Shown here piece by piece: positions 42,001 through 52,259 of a stretch of 52,259 nt of DNA (its first letter is position 1; every line of letters begins with the position of its first letter). The DNA is taken from NCBI GenBank assembly GCA_943704525.1, contig CALSCQ010000342.1:1-52259 (forward strand), in the 5' to 3' direction. The stretch is from Pigoraptor vietnamica (Eukaryota > Opisthokonta > Filasterea). Both the position numbers and the translations under genes were made by a program. The notes below the pieces were generated by a model. That model was not told the DNA's origin. It did no database searches and worked only from the letters and a program-made list of their open reading frames with translations.

Positions 42001-43432
42001 CTTATTCCCCATTTCGTCTCGCCACCCTCCAACATCGACACGGCCGACTGCGGCAGCACCATCGGGTTGTACTGCACGGGAGTCATATCCTCGCGGCGCT
42101 CGTTCGCGGCGTCGCTGGCCGTTTGAGGGGGACACGGGTCGCTTCCGTGTTTTCGCCGGTCGTACTCGATCGTCTTTGGGCAGAAGGCGGCGGCGTTGAC
42201 CTTGCAGCGGAGGTGGCAGCGCATGTGGCAGTTCGCACACTCCTCGACCTGTGTCAGCCACATCATCTGCAGGCACACGTCGCACACGCCCGGCCGTATG
42301 TTGTCCATGTGGTGGAACATGTGTCCGTCCGGCGCAATGTCCAACACGAGGAATTCCTCCGCGTCGCTGAATCGGAACGTCGTCGCGTCGTCCGCAAACG
42401 GCACATCGCTGTCCCCCTTGTCGTCCACGGCGACAATCACTTTGCGATCGACCAACATACGACCAATCTGAGTCGCACGGTGCCGCGTGATGCCGAGGTG
42501 TGTCACGAGGTAATTTACCGCTTCCGTCCCTGCACGCACACGCACACGCACGCACACACGCATTGAAGCACGCACATAAGGTCAGTATGTGTCTACATGC
42601 CCAGTAGAAAGTCACGCATTCAGAGCGTGCGCACGCACCGGCAAACGCAGTGGACGACCCCTTCGCCGATCCCTTCGGCGTAAAGTGCGTCGTCATGAGC
42701 GTCTCAGCCTCCTTGTACAGGCCCTCCGGCACAAGCGCGTGCACCTCCAGCAACCCCGCCTTCGTCGTCGCAAGCATCAATCCCTCCCCAAGTGCGTCGG
42801 CTTCGGCACTCGCCGACTGTTGCGCGCCCTCGTCCGCCGTGTCCTCGTCCTCGTCGTCATCGGCATTTGGATCGGTCGCGACGACAGACGTTCGGAATTG
42901 GTTGTGCGCCTCTCTGAGAAGGCACGAGACGCAATTCAACACCACCGTTTGAGACAATTGAAGGGGCAGAGTTGTGCGATACGATAAGACACATACGACA
43001 CGCAGTTCAGCACACAGTTCAGCGCCACGGCATTGTGCGGCGAGACTCAGCGCCACGGCGTTGTGCGGCGAGACAGTTCAGCGCCACGAGAGACACATTT
43101 GAGCGCCACCGTTCGAGACAAATTGGCGGGATACGGAGCTGCTCTCTGTCGCACCTTTCGAGATTGAGCACGGCCACGGCCTTGTGCAGCTTCATGATGG
43201 CATCTTGGCCCTCGGATATCGAGTCAACAATCTGAATCACACGCGCCGATAATCAGCAAAAACGGCGACGACGACGACAACAACACATCCACAGTGCTTT
43301 GCTTCACCCCTCGCAGCATCTCACTACCTGGGCCAGTTTCTCGCTGGCAAGTGCATATGCTTCCTTGAGCAACGCCACTTCGTTGCGGAGGGCTGCGCAA
43401 CCCGCGCACTCGCCGGGCACAGCTCCGTCCAT
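36044..43432 (-). CDS. Multidomain DEP-C1-diacylglycerol kinase-DEP-C2-LNS2 fusion protein
   Basis: Twenty-two exons join in phase to 1496 residues: 43432-43328, 43231-43155, 42913-42639, 42529-41847, 41755-41567, 41410-41180, 41038-40847, 40701-40660, 40478-40356, 40235-40110, 40012-39827, 39658-39563, 39396-38669, 38523-38275, 38168-38081, 37948-37869, 37718-37523, 37427-37279, 37123-37005, 36887-36772, 36635-36366, 36214-36044. Domains: DEP (about 121-206); C1 zinc finger (His222, Cys235, 238, 250, 253, His258, Cys261, 269); DAG kinase (about 335-675; GGDGT 393-397, [13 protein letters not shown]); DEP (about 696-775); Ser-rich linker; C2 (about 1030-1156); LNS2 (about 1280-1496). LNS2 keeps DIDGT (1319-1323), Ser1370, Lys1414 and GN...D (1433-1438), as in lipin phosphatidate phosphatases. 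One enzyme would make phosphatidic acid, the other could remove it. Splice phase never breaks. The start follows a possible acceptor, so an upstream exon (near 43546, CKSCK) is possible. Confidence 0.85.
39397..39562 (-). other. Probable GC-AG intron in fusion gene
   Basis: The exon for the second DEP domain ends CAG followed by GCAAGC, the usual GC-donor context; the acceptor is CGCAG before GATTCC. An alternative GT donor 12 nt downstream also keeps frame and would add ASER, so the call is not certain. Confidence 0.5.
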
Positions 43433-44017
43433 CTGCACCGACATTACCCCAAATCATTACCTCAACGCACTTATGAATAATAAGGACATGCAACCGCACC
43501 GCAACATCGAGTCAACACTCCGAACTACAAAAACAAATGCGTACCTTGCAAGATTTGCACTGAGGCGCCGGATTGCGCAATCGGTATTCTCGTTGGAGAT
43601 GGGTGGTGTGAATACGTGCCGTTGACCATACAGCGGTCACGAGACCACCGGGCGCGAAAGAAATGGGGACCGCCCCACGCCGTTCGCGAGCGTACACGAG
43701 ATTCGCGCGCGCGTGCCGCGTCGTTTTGTCCAACTGCTGAAGAACGAGAAGCACCCCAGTGTCAGCATATCCTCAGCCAATCCGGATGCACGCGCAAATG
43801 ACGTCAACATTCAAATGACGATATGGAAAACTCTTGTTACGACGGATAAATTCCAGTTTACTCCAATGTTACGAGGAATTTACTCCGCGCAATCTTTGTT
43901 GACGTGGGGAACTTCAAGTCTCCCTCCCGGCACAAAAGTCCCTCGCTGTCGTTTGTCTTTTGGGGCTTCGTTTATTCGATCGAGACTAAGGCGCGAGTCA
44001 GCGTTAACCCTTGGAAG
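43433..44017. promoter_or_regulatory. Divergent fusion gene/cortactin promoter with CRE and CCAAT
   Basis: This 585-bp spacer contains a perfect CRE TGACGTCA at 43799-43806, a second TGACG at about 43818, and CCAAT at 43778-43782. The same pair of elements occurs in the VPS53/CFAP119 spacer. An open reading frame without an ATG runs through 43546-43760 on the minus strand and ends in a GTACGC donor; it may be an upstream exon of the fusion gene. Confidence 0.45.
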
Positions 44018-44513
44018 ATGTGGAAGGCCGATGCGGGCGCGAAGCTGAACGTCGCCAAGAGCGCGGACGACGACTGGGACACGGATGCTGACTATGTCGT
44101 ACGTGCCCCTCTTCGTGTTTGCGCATCCACTCGTGCCGTTATGCGCAGAGTGCGATCCATTCCGCGTTGATGGTCGCTGATGGGGGTTTCCCACGCGCGT
44201 GGTGCAGAACAATGTGTCAGAGCAGGAGCAGCGATGGGGCTCAAAGTCGATCCCAGGCTCCGGGAAGCAGGAGGCGACCAGCATGGCCGCGATCCGCGAG
44301 ACAACAAAGCAGGCGCACGAGTCGAAGGTGCAGGGTGAGTGCTGTCTGCATGAGTTGCAGTTGAAGCTGATGCACGTGCGAAAATGCGAAAACTGAATCG
44401 CGCATTTTGCGTGCGCCTGCAGAGGAGTACAAGTCAAAGTATCCACCGAGAGCGCGTTTGTCTGTGTATATTGTGTGCGTGAGACGGAGTGGCTGTGTAT
44501 GAGTGTGTGTGTG

Positions 44514-44563
<50 letters not shown>

Positions 44564-45497
44564 TGTTTGTCTGTGTGCGTGCGTCTCTCCAAACAGTGCG
44601 CAGTTTTGTCGAGTGTTGTCGCGAACACCTGTTGCACATATGAGCGACCCATTTCAACTTGGTGTGTGCAGCCCCACTTTACATGTTGTTGTGTCCTTCA
44701 ATCTGCCGTCTCTCCTCAGGGGCACATTCGCCGCTGGGTACGGTGGTCAGTTTGGTGTCATGGCGGACCGCATGGACAAGGTGAGTGAAGCACCTATCGA
44801 TTGCGCTCTTCCGCTTCGCTGTGCAAGGCTGTTGTGCTGTGGGTCAGTTTGTAATCGCACCGTCCCTCAACTCCCTTTTATCTTCCTCTCGAAGTCTGCC
44901 GTCGGCCACGACTACCAACACCAGAAGGAGCAGCACACGTCGACCAAGTTCAACCAGGGGTACGGCGGCACCCACGGCGTCATGACGGACCGCGTCGACA
45001 AGGTGCGCGGGGTGGCCTCGCGTGACTGTTTCGATATGCACGTCGTGTGTGGATTGGCGGACGCGTTCATGTGTGTTTGGAGCGGCGAATGCGTTCATGC
45101 TGTTATTCACTCTCCGCTTTTCGCAGTCTGCGCTCGGGTGGGACCACGTTGAGCAGTCGCAGCAGCAGAAGACGGCGGCGCCCGTGCAGGTCGATTCCGG
45201 CAAGGTGCGATCGCACACGCGCGCAGGGCCTTGTTGGGCTTGTGCCGTATCTTTTGGACCACCGGAGTTGTGCGGCTGAATTTGACCATATGCATAGTAG
45301 TTAGTGAGTGCGTCATTGGAGGGATCTCGGTACTGAATGTGTCGGGCAGTTGTGTTGACATCGAGAGGGCATGTCTGTCCACACAGGCCGGTTCGATCAA
45401 GGCCCGCTTCGAGTCGATGAAAAACAACGAGGAGGAGGAGCAGCGCAAGAAGATTGAGGCGGAGCGCGAGAAGAAGAAGCAGGAGCAGAAGTGGGTC

Positions 45498-45536
<39 letters not shown>

Positions 45537-46370
45537 GTGTGTGTGTGCGTGTGTGCGCGTGCGTGGGTGTGCGTGTGTGCGTGTGTATGTGTGCGTGTGT
45601 GCGTGTGTGTGCACCATACATCAGTGAGAGGTCATCGCTGCACTGGCGCACGTGCCTGACTCGGCGTCCTGTTGCAGGGAGGCGGCCGATCGTCAGCGTA
45701 AGGAACGCGAGGCGCAGGAGAAGAAGGAGGCGGAAGAGCGCGCGCGTGCCGACGCCGCCCGCAAGCAGCGCGAGGCCGACGAGGCAGCCGCCAGGCAGCG
45801 TGCAGAGGAGGAGGCTGCTGCGGCTGCTGCTGCTGCGGAGCCTGAGCCCGAGCCCGAGCCTGAGGCTGCCCCCGAGGCGGCTCCGGAGGTGCGTTGTGGG
45901 CGGTGACTTTAGGCGTCGTTGGGACGTTCATATTGTTGGCCTGCTGTTTTTCTGTTCCGTTCTTTTTGGCTTGTCGCGCGTTCATGCCCTTTGTGTAACT
46001 GAGAAATGCTCTCGCGCGAAATGTGCAGGAGAGTGGCGCGACGGGCTTCTCTGCGAAGGCCATCTACGATTACCAGGCCAACGGCGACGACGAGATCTCG
46101 TTTGACCCGGAGGAAATCATCACGAACATTCAAATTGTTGACGACGGTGCGTGCACGTTCGCCGTCTCTCGTTTCTCTCACTTTTCTCTCTCTCATTATT
46201 AAGAGTCGATTGGGGTTCAACCCCTATGACTGCCACGAACTGAGGTCGCTCCTTTTTCCTGTGGCATGCGACTTAACGTGTCTTGTGTTGTTTGTGCAGG
46301 CTGGTGGCAGGGCGAGGCCCGCGGGAAGTTCGGCCTCTTCCCGTCGAACTACGTCGAGCGCATCGACTGA
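44018..46370 (+). CDS. CTTN: Cortactin
   Basis: Cortactin binds Arp2/3 through an acidic N-terminus and F-actin through its repeats, and recruits partners by a C-terminal SH3 domain. Ten exons, 44018-44098, 44208-44334, 44423-44438, 44720-44780, 44895-45002, 45127-45204, 45387-45490, 45678-45888, 46029-46146 and 46300-46370, join in phase to give 324 residues. The N-terminus [15 protein letters not shown] and [11 protein letters not shown] matches the Arp2/3-binding DDW motif. [11 protein letters not shown] follows. Repeats read [46 protein letters not shown] and [10 protein letters not shown]: about two, against six and a half in mammals. A charged coiled coil and a Glu/Pro/Ala run precede the SH3 domain (about 269-322; [39 protein letters not shown]). 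Exon 3 is only 16 nt, and intron 3 looks U12-type. Confidence 0.95.
44423..44438 (+). other. 16-nt microexon of cortactin
   Basis: This exon encodes EYKS plus split codons on both sides. It has a normal CCTGCAG acceptor, and its donor is GTATCC. Both neighbouring exons need it to stay in frame. Confidence 0.7.
44439..44719 (+). other. Candidate GT-AG U12-type intron in cortactin, with (GT)n run
   Basis: The donor is GTATCC. A branch-like TCCTTCAA lies at 44694-44701, with its A about 19 nt from the acceptor CTCAG. The intron carries a (GT)n run of about 22 units at 44517-44561. Confidence 0.6.
45496..45612 (+). repeat. TG-rich tract in cortactin intron 7
   Basis: (TG)n with CG interruptions fills the intron right after the donor of the coiled-coil exon. 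Confidence 0.9.
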
Positions 46371-46650
46371 GCTTGGTCGCGCAATAGCGCGGCAACTGTG
46401 GACGCGGCGTGCTTTCTTCCCGCCATGGCGTGGGGGTAGTACATAATCAAGTTTGCGCGCAGAAGTCCGCTCATTTAACCTACACGCAAAATGGTAGTCG
46501 CGTGCGCCGGATAGCGCCTGAGGCAAGACGCCTGAGGTGCCGGTTGTTGGGAGGCCTTAGGCAGTTGGCGAAGTAGCCTGAAGGGCGAGAGAGACTAGCC
46601 TTTGGGGGCAAAATGTTCGGCAGTCCCACGCACAGTACGCACGCCGCGCT
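46371..46650. other. Convergent spacer with short direct repeats
   Basis: A 280-bp spacer between the cortactin and IFT22 stop codons. CGCCTGAGG occurs twice at about 46515 and 46531, with related GCCTTAGGC and GCCTGAAGG downstream. No gene is seen. Confidence 0.5.
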
Positions 46651-47990
46651 TTAGTTGTTCATCACCGAGAGCTCCTCCTTCTCCCTGTTCTCGGACCAGA
46701 TGCCGTGGACGTTTGCCAGCAAGTTTGTGAATTCGCTCTTGATCAGCTCGCCGGTGGACTCGACGTTCGTCATGAAGACGGGGATCTTCTGCATGTTCTT
46801 GGCTGCGCGGGTGTGTGTGTGTGTGTGTGTTTGGGGGGGCAGTGGCACGCACGTGAGGAGAGTGGCAGGGAACACACGGGAACAGTCATGCACACGCAAA
46901 CCGCGTTTTGCAGCCCATGAACGCCAGTGGGGGAAGTAGCTGCTTTCGCAAAGCACAAGGCATAGCAGACGACAACGACGGTATGAAGCATCGCCCACGG
47001 GGGAGGGGAGGCCTGCGGACACTCACACAGCTTGACCTTGCCCGACCCCGACTGCGTCGATCGGTGGGCAAACACAATGCACTGGTTGTCCTTGAGTCCA
47101 GTTTGGTACACGAATCGAGAGTGCCTTCGGGAGGAGTTGGATTAGAGAATGACAACATGCATCCACAAAGCAGTGTGCGTGAAGGTGTGTGTGTGCGTGT
47201 GCGTGTGTGTGCGTGTGCGTGCGCGTGTGTGTGAGTGCGCGTGCGTGACTGTGTGTGTGTGTGTGTGTGTATTTGTGCGTGCACGCACGTATGATGTGAC
47301 GCGCGTATACGTGCCAATGAGAGAATGGATGTCCACACGTCGACAGCAGCAAACAGCATTAGAAGATTTCAGCGTCATCTCATCGCTTTGTTCCCACGTG
47401 CGCACAACACACCAGTTTTCGATGGCAGCCGTCTGAGACTTGTCTTCGGGGTCAAACACGAGCACTACGGCAATCGCATCCTTCAAAATCGCGGGATAGC
47501 AGGCCTCAAACCTGAAAGAATGGTACACATTGAGAAACAAATGGGCAGAATAAACGGAGGATTCAATAGTGACAGAGAAAAAGAAGTCCGCAGTATGTGT
47601 GTGTGTGTGGGGGGGGGGCAAAGCTGTAATGCGTGTAACGGACCATCCCTCGACAGAGAATGACAAAAAGGGCCGCAATGCAACGCACCTAGAGTCGCCA
47701 CTGACGTCCCACAATTCGACCTGCGCCGTGACGCTCCTTTGGCGTCCCGCAGAGGGCAATTCGCGGTCAAACTCGAGTATCCGCACGCCCTGCGTGGGCT
47801 TGTAGTCGCCCACAACAGAGTCGCTGAGATCCGCGAGAAAGTTCGAAATGACCGTCTTGCCGGCCTATTATGCATCAGGGGTGTAGTGTGAGCGCGTGGG
47901 CGCAAACTGCTTCCCAAGCTTCGACGAAGCCGTGTTCCGCACCTGAGAAGGCCCCACAACCAGCACTTTTGGCTTGTACTGTGACGACAT
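46651..47990 (-). CDS. IFT22: IFT22/RABL5, intraflagellar transport small GTPase
   Basis: IFT22 is the small GTPase-like subunit of the IFT-B complex, which moves cargo along cilia. Five exons, 47990-47943, 47864-47689, 47511-47413, 47124-47027 and 46802-46651, join in phase to give 190 residues (human 185). The P-loop reads GPSQAGKT (residues 13-20, split by intron 1). YKPTQGVRILEF and LWDVSGDSRFEACYPAILKD match the family, and the G4/G5 region is degenerate (VFAHRSTQSGSG), as in other IFT22 proteins. The C-terminus GIWSENREKEELSVMNN is typical. Introns carry TG/CA runs (about 46811-46831 and 47186-47280). With CFAP119 this supports a ciliated organism. Confidence 0.94.
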
Positions 47991-48274
47991 GGCCGGCAAA
48001 TTGTGTCGCAACCCTCGCACGGGGCCTTAAGGAGTCCTTACAAGCCCTCACGCCGATGTCCGAGAGCCGGTTCTAAAATGACCACAAACTCGAGTGATCA
48101 CTCAAACGCTTTCACTGAAAACACACAGCGGCGCCGACCCACATTCCTCAAACAGCCAATCACAACATCCCTGCTAACATCCACCGTTCACGCACAGGGC
48201 GTAACAAGGTTGCGTGTTACTCCTACCGACCAGCTCCCAGTCGTTCGCTTTCTCAGACGATCCCTTTCTCTCCC

Positions 48275-48319
<45 letters not shown>

Positions 48320-48520
48320 ACACGGCGGTATCTGTAATGTCAGAATTTTTCAATAGAAGGTTGTAAGATGGTTTCGGCGATTGTGCATGTAATCGAATGC
48401 CAATAATGCACTGTCTTGGTATTGTGTGTTGCGCGCATGCCAGCCTTTGTATCATGTATGGTCCAGCGCCCGTTGGTAGTCCTTATAGTTTACATATGTG
48501 CACGAGAACTCCACCGCATC
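47991..48520. other. Spacer upstream of IFT22 with (TG)n
   Basis: This 530-bp spacer lies between the IFT22 start and the PC-esterase stop. It contains a (GT)n run at 48279-48316. No gene is seen. Confidence 0.6.
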
Positions 48521-51176
48521 TCATTTGCCCTCGTCTGCGACAATGTTCAGCAACTCGTCCACCACTGGCGCCTCTACGTCATCGTTATAGTGCCGGTTGT
48601 CAGGCGTAGCATCCGGTCGTCCGAGCGATATCTGATAATAGTCGAGCACGCGCACGGGCGCTCGTCCACCCGCTTCTTCTTCTCTGTTGAACGCCACGAT
48701 GGCGCTCGCCGCCCTTTCGTTCGCGAATGCGACGCGGTAGGCTGTGCGGCACCTGTGCGCATCCGACAGCGCGCGATTCGGCCACTGTGTTGTCGCCGTC
48801 GATCGCCACAACATCGTCGACTGCGGGAAGTCCTCTCGCACGGTTCGTAGAAACGACAGCACGTGCGACTCGTAGTCAGCGTCGAGATGTGGGTCCCTGT
48901 CGTCCGCGACGTGGTGCAGCCCCTTATTGACGAGTAGGAGGGTGGGGTCGCGCTCGGGAAACAGCTTGCGTAGCAATGCTGTGTCGACGACCTCGACGGG
49001 AACCGGCGGGGGTCCTTGCGGGACGTCGCGCCGAGACCGTCTCACTCGCCCCTCCACCGACGCGGTGGCTTGAGGGTCGGAGGGAGTCGTCGACGACTGT
49101 CGCGCTGAATCGAATGTTGCGGCGGGCGCGACCACAGCAAAAACGGCGCGCCGCCAAGAATCGGGCGACGGCGTCTCTTCAACACCCTCCGGCACACTGC
49201 TGCGTGCGTCCAGAGCGACTGCAGACGATACTGCTGACGGTTCGGAGGGGGGTGCGGCACGTGCAGTGGGAGGCGACAGGAGCATTAATGGCAGCGCCAT
49301 CGCAATCGACGATTCCGGTGGTTCAAACACACGGGACGTCGCAGTGTGTGGGTCACCCTCTCCCACGGCCGGGGCGCTCGTCGCCGACGCACTCGCACTC
49401 GCAGGCGATAGAGGCGTATACGCGGGCATAGCCGGCGCCGTCGTCGCAGGGACGTCCGTAACTGGCGCGACCACGTTGACGTTCGCAACAACGGACGGTG
49501 TGCCGGTCGCAGCAGTCGGCGGGACGGCCGTTGCACGCGTTGGCGCGCTCACTGACGGTGCGATGCCGTTTGCAGTCGTAGGTGGTGGCTTTGAGTCCGC
49601 AGTCGTCGCTGGCGACTTGGGCTCCCAAAAGCTCTTGTGTCGGTCAACACAACGGAGGAAGGGCTCGTCCTTCCACGCCTTGAAAGTGAAGTGCGGCGGC
49701 TGGCCGTTGCTGAGGGACGGAAATATCATCCAGTGCTGCGTCAGCGTGAAATTGAGGCGGGGAAATTCGTGCCACATCCACCACAGACTGTAACGTCCCC
49801 TGAACACGCGCCCCGTCGCATCGTCAACCCACACGCGCCGTCGCGCGTCCGACACGCATCCCCTCTCGAGGATGAGCAGGGGGAGGGGGGGTATTGGCAC
49901 ATCCCACACCACCGTCATTGTCCCGTTCGCGAACACAACGAGTTCGGCGCCGTCGACGTTTCTGTACACGCAGTGGCGGTTGACGCGCAGTCCCGTACGA
50001 GCGAGAAGAGCCCCCACAGCGTTGTTGAGGTTCCGTGATAGCGAATCGCCGATCGAGTGGATCCACTGACCGCGAAGGGACGCGAGGGGAAACACAGGCC
50101 GCCCGTCGTTGAGGGGGTGCCACACTAATTCGTTTGAGTGGCGCATGCCCGCGTAACAGCCGCTGCCAAACTCGCCTTCGCTCTTGCACGTGAGCGACTC
50201 GTTCTGCCAGCGCCCCTGAAAGTACGAGGCGTCGTTGAAGGGTAGTTCCGTCGTGTATAGAATTCCGCGCGAGTAAGACGTGTCCATGGCAATGCCTTTG
50301 CCGCCTGCGTCACTCGCGTCCGCACCAGCCGTCCGCCGGACCGTCAGCACCCTTCCTCCCGCGCGGCCGACGAATTCGAACACCATTTCCGTGACGTTCG
50401 TTGCGTTGCACCGCGACAGCCCTTGGCACGCGCGGTAATCGTGGCGGGCGCGGATCATGTAGTCCCCGGGATCGAACAGCACGACCGACAGCGCGTACGT
50501 TCCATCCAGCAGATCGACGGGAAAACCCTGGAAGACACTTGGGCCGCGAATGTCCACCTGAAAACTGTCGCCGCCGCACGCGCGATCGTCACCCCTAGCG
50601 TCGCGTGCGTGGATGACAAGGAGAAAAGGCTCGCCGGCTTCGACGACCCACCCGGCAAGAGTGCCCCGCGCTTGTGCGAGAATGACGTCCGAACTTCGGG
50701 CGTCCGTCAGCCGTGCGAGGTCTAGCACGCACGGCGGTGGTTCCTTGCAGTAGTCGAACGCCGCCCGCCACGCGCGCAAACCGGCATTGCCAAGCCGACT
50801 CGAGATCGCGTTGTAATAGCCGGAGCTCGTCGAAGACAATGTCGACGCCTCCGCTGCCGCGCATGCCGTGGATCGTGTTAGACAATCATTAATTTCGCAA
50901 CAGTCACATGGTGATAAGGAGGAGAGTGAGGTCAGTGGGTGCACGTGTGTGTGTTGTTGTTGGGGGGGGGGGGGGGGGGGGGGGGGCGCCTGCGCGGCTC
51001 CCAACACCGAAGGCAATCAGCAGCTTACCGGCAACGAATACGACAGCGGCATCAGCCCTGACTGACGTCCCGTCCACGACTGACGCCGACGAACGAGCAT
51101 AGAAGAGCCATAACAGCCCCAACAATTGCAGCACCACGATGACGACGGCGATGTGGATGCCGCAACGTCGCTGCAT
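48521..51176 (-). CDS. Membrane-anchored PC-esterase/NXPE-like protein
   Basis: Two exons, 51176-51029 and 50853-48521, join in phase 1 to give 826 residues. The N-terminus is a type II signal anchor (IAVVIVVLQLLGLLWLFYA), placing the rest in the Golgi lumen or outside the cell. The GDS block reads WIHSIGDSLSRNL, and the last 40 residues contain PDNRHYND, which fits the DxxH block; both are hallmarks of the PC-esterase (PMR5/NXPE/CASD1-related) SGNH fold, which acts on acyl groups of glycans. Before the GDS block come about 290 residues with a beta-rich segment (SFQVDIRGPSVFQGFPVDLL) like the neurexophilin-type region. A long Ala/Thr/Pro linker (about 460-640) separates the two catalytic blocks, which is unusual. 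The intron contains a run of 25 G on the plus strand. Confidence 0.75.
50962..50986 (+). repeat. (G)25 homopolymer
   Basis: An uninterrupted G run lies within the PC-esterase intron, so it is a C run in the transcript. Length may be affected by sequencing error. Confidence 0.9.

Positions 51177-52259
<1,083 letters not shown>

Noticed and set aside
43512-43754. Minus-strand open frame upstream of the fusion gene as a separate gene
   Set aside because: It has no ATG and ends at a splice donor; at most it is an upstream exon, so it is noted only under the promoter entry.

Overview
The window is nuclear DNA from a eukaryote. It is GC-rich and gene-dense, with many short spliceosomal introns (mostly 70-350 nt, GT-AG) and many (CA)n/(TG)n runs. 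I read sixteen protein-coding genes by joining exons whose phases agree and comparing the products with family sequences I remember; no search was run. The organism is ciliated (CFAP119 and IFT22 homologues). It also carries a cortactin with N-terminal acidic region, cortactin repeats and a C-terminal SH3 domain, which points to a holozoan such as a choanoflagellate. That placement is inference. Both ends of the window are long (CA)n runs, so it looks like a contig cut at microsatellites; the first gene runs off the left edge.

Layout, left to right: VPS53 (-, N-terminal part), CFAP119 (+), VPS29 (-), a Derlin (+), a P-loop NTPase of possible Crinkler/RHS type (+), PRPF38B (-), a small type I membrane protein (-), a purple acid phosphatase (+), IML1/DEPDC5 (-), protein phosphatase 5 (+), mitochondrial dihydroorotate dehydrogenase (-), an intronless helical-repeat protein probably sent to mitochondria (+), a 22-exon lipid-signalling fusion gene (-), cortactin (+), IFT22 (-) and a membrane-anchored PC-esterase-like protein (-). 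Strands alternate almost without exception, so most genes share a short divergent promoter with one neighbour and a short convergent 3' spacer with the other.

The most striking gene is the fusion at 36044-43432. One continuous frame of about 1496 codons joins DEP, C1, a full diacylglycerol kinase, a second DEP, C2, and a C-terminal LNS2/lipin-type HAD domain that keeps the DxDxT, Ser, Lys and GNxxxD motifs. If both enzymes work, one polypeptide would make phosphatidic acid from diacylglycerol and turn it back.

Other points of note: a small set of probable U12-type introns (two in PP5, one in cortactin) and two GC-AG introns; a four-fold CACGTG array with exact 10-bp spacing between IML1 and PP5; CRE, CCAAT and X-box-like elements in divergent promoters; and a 45-bp element repeated upstream of two minus-strand genes. 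By role, the genes fall into trafficking and ER quality control (VPS53, VPS29, Derlin), cilia (CFAP119, IFT22), nutrient and lipid signalling (IML1, the fusion kinase, PP5), actin (cortactin), splicing (PRPF38B) and mitochondrial metabolism (DHODH, the repeat protein).
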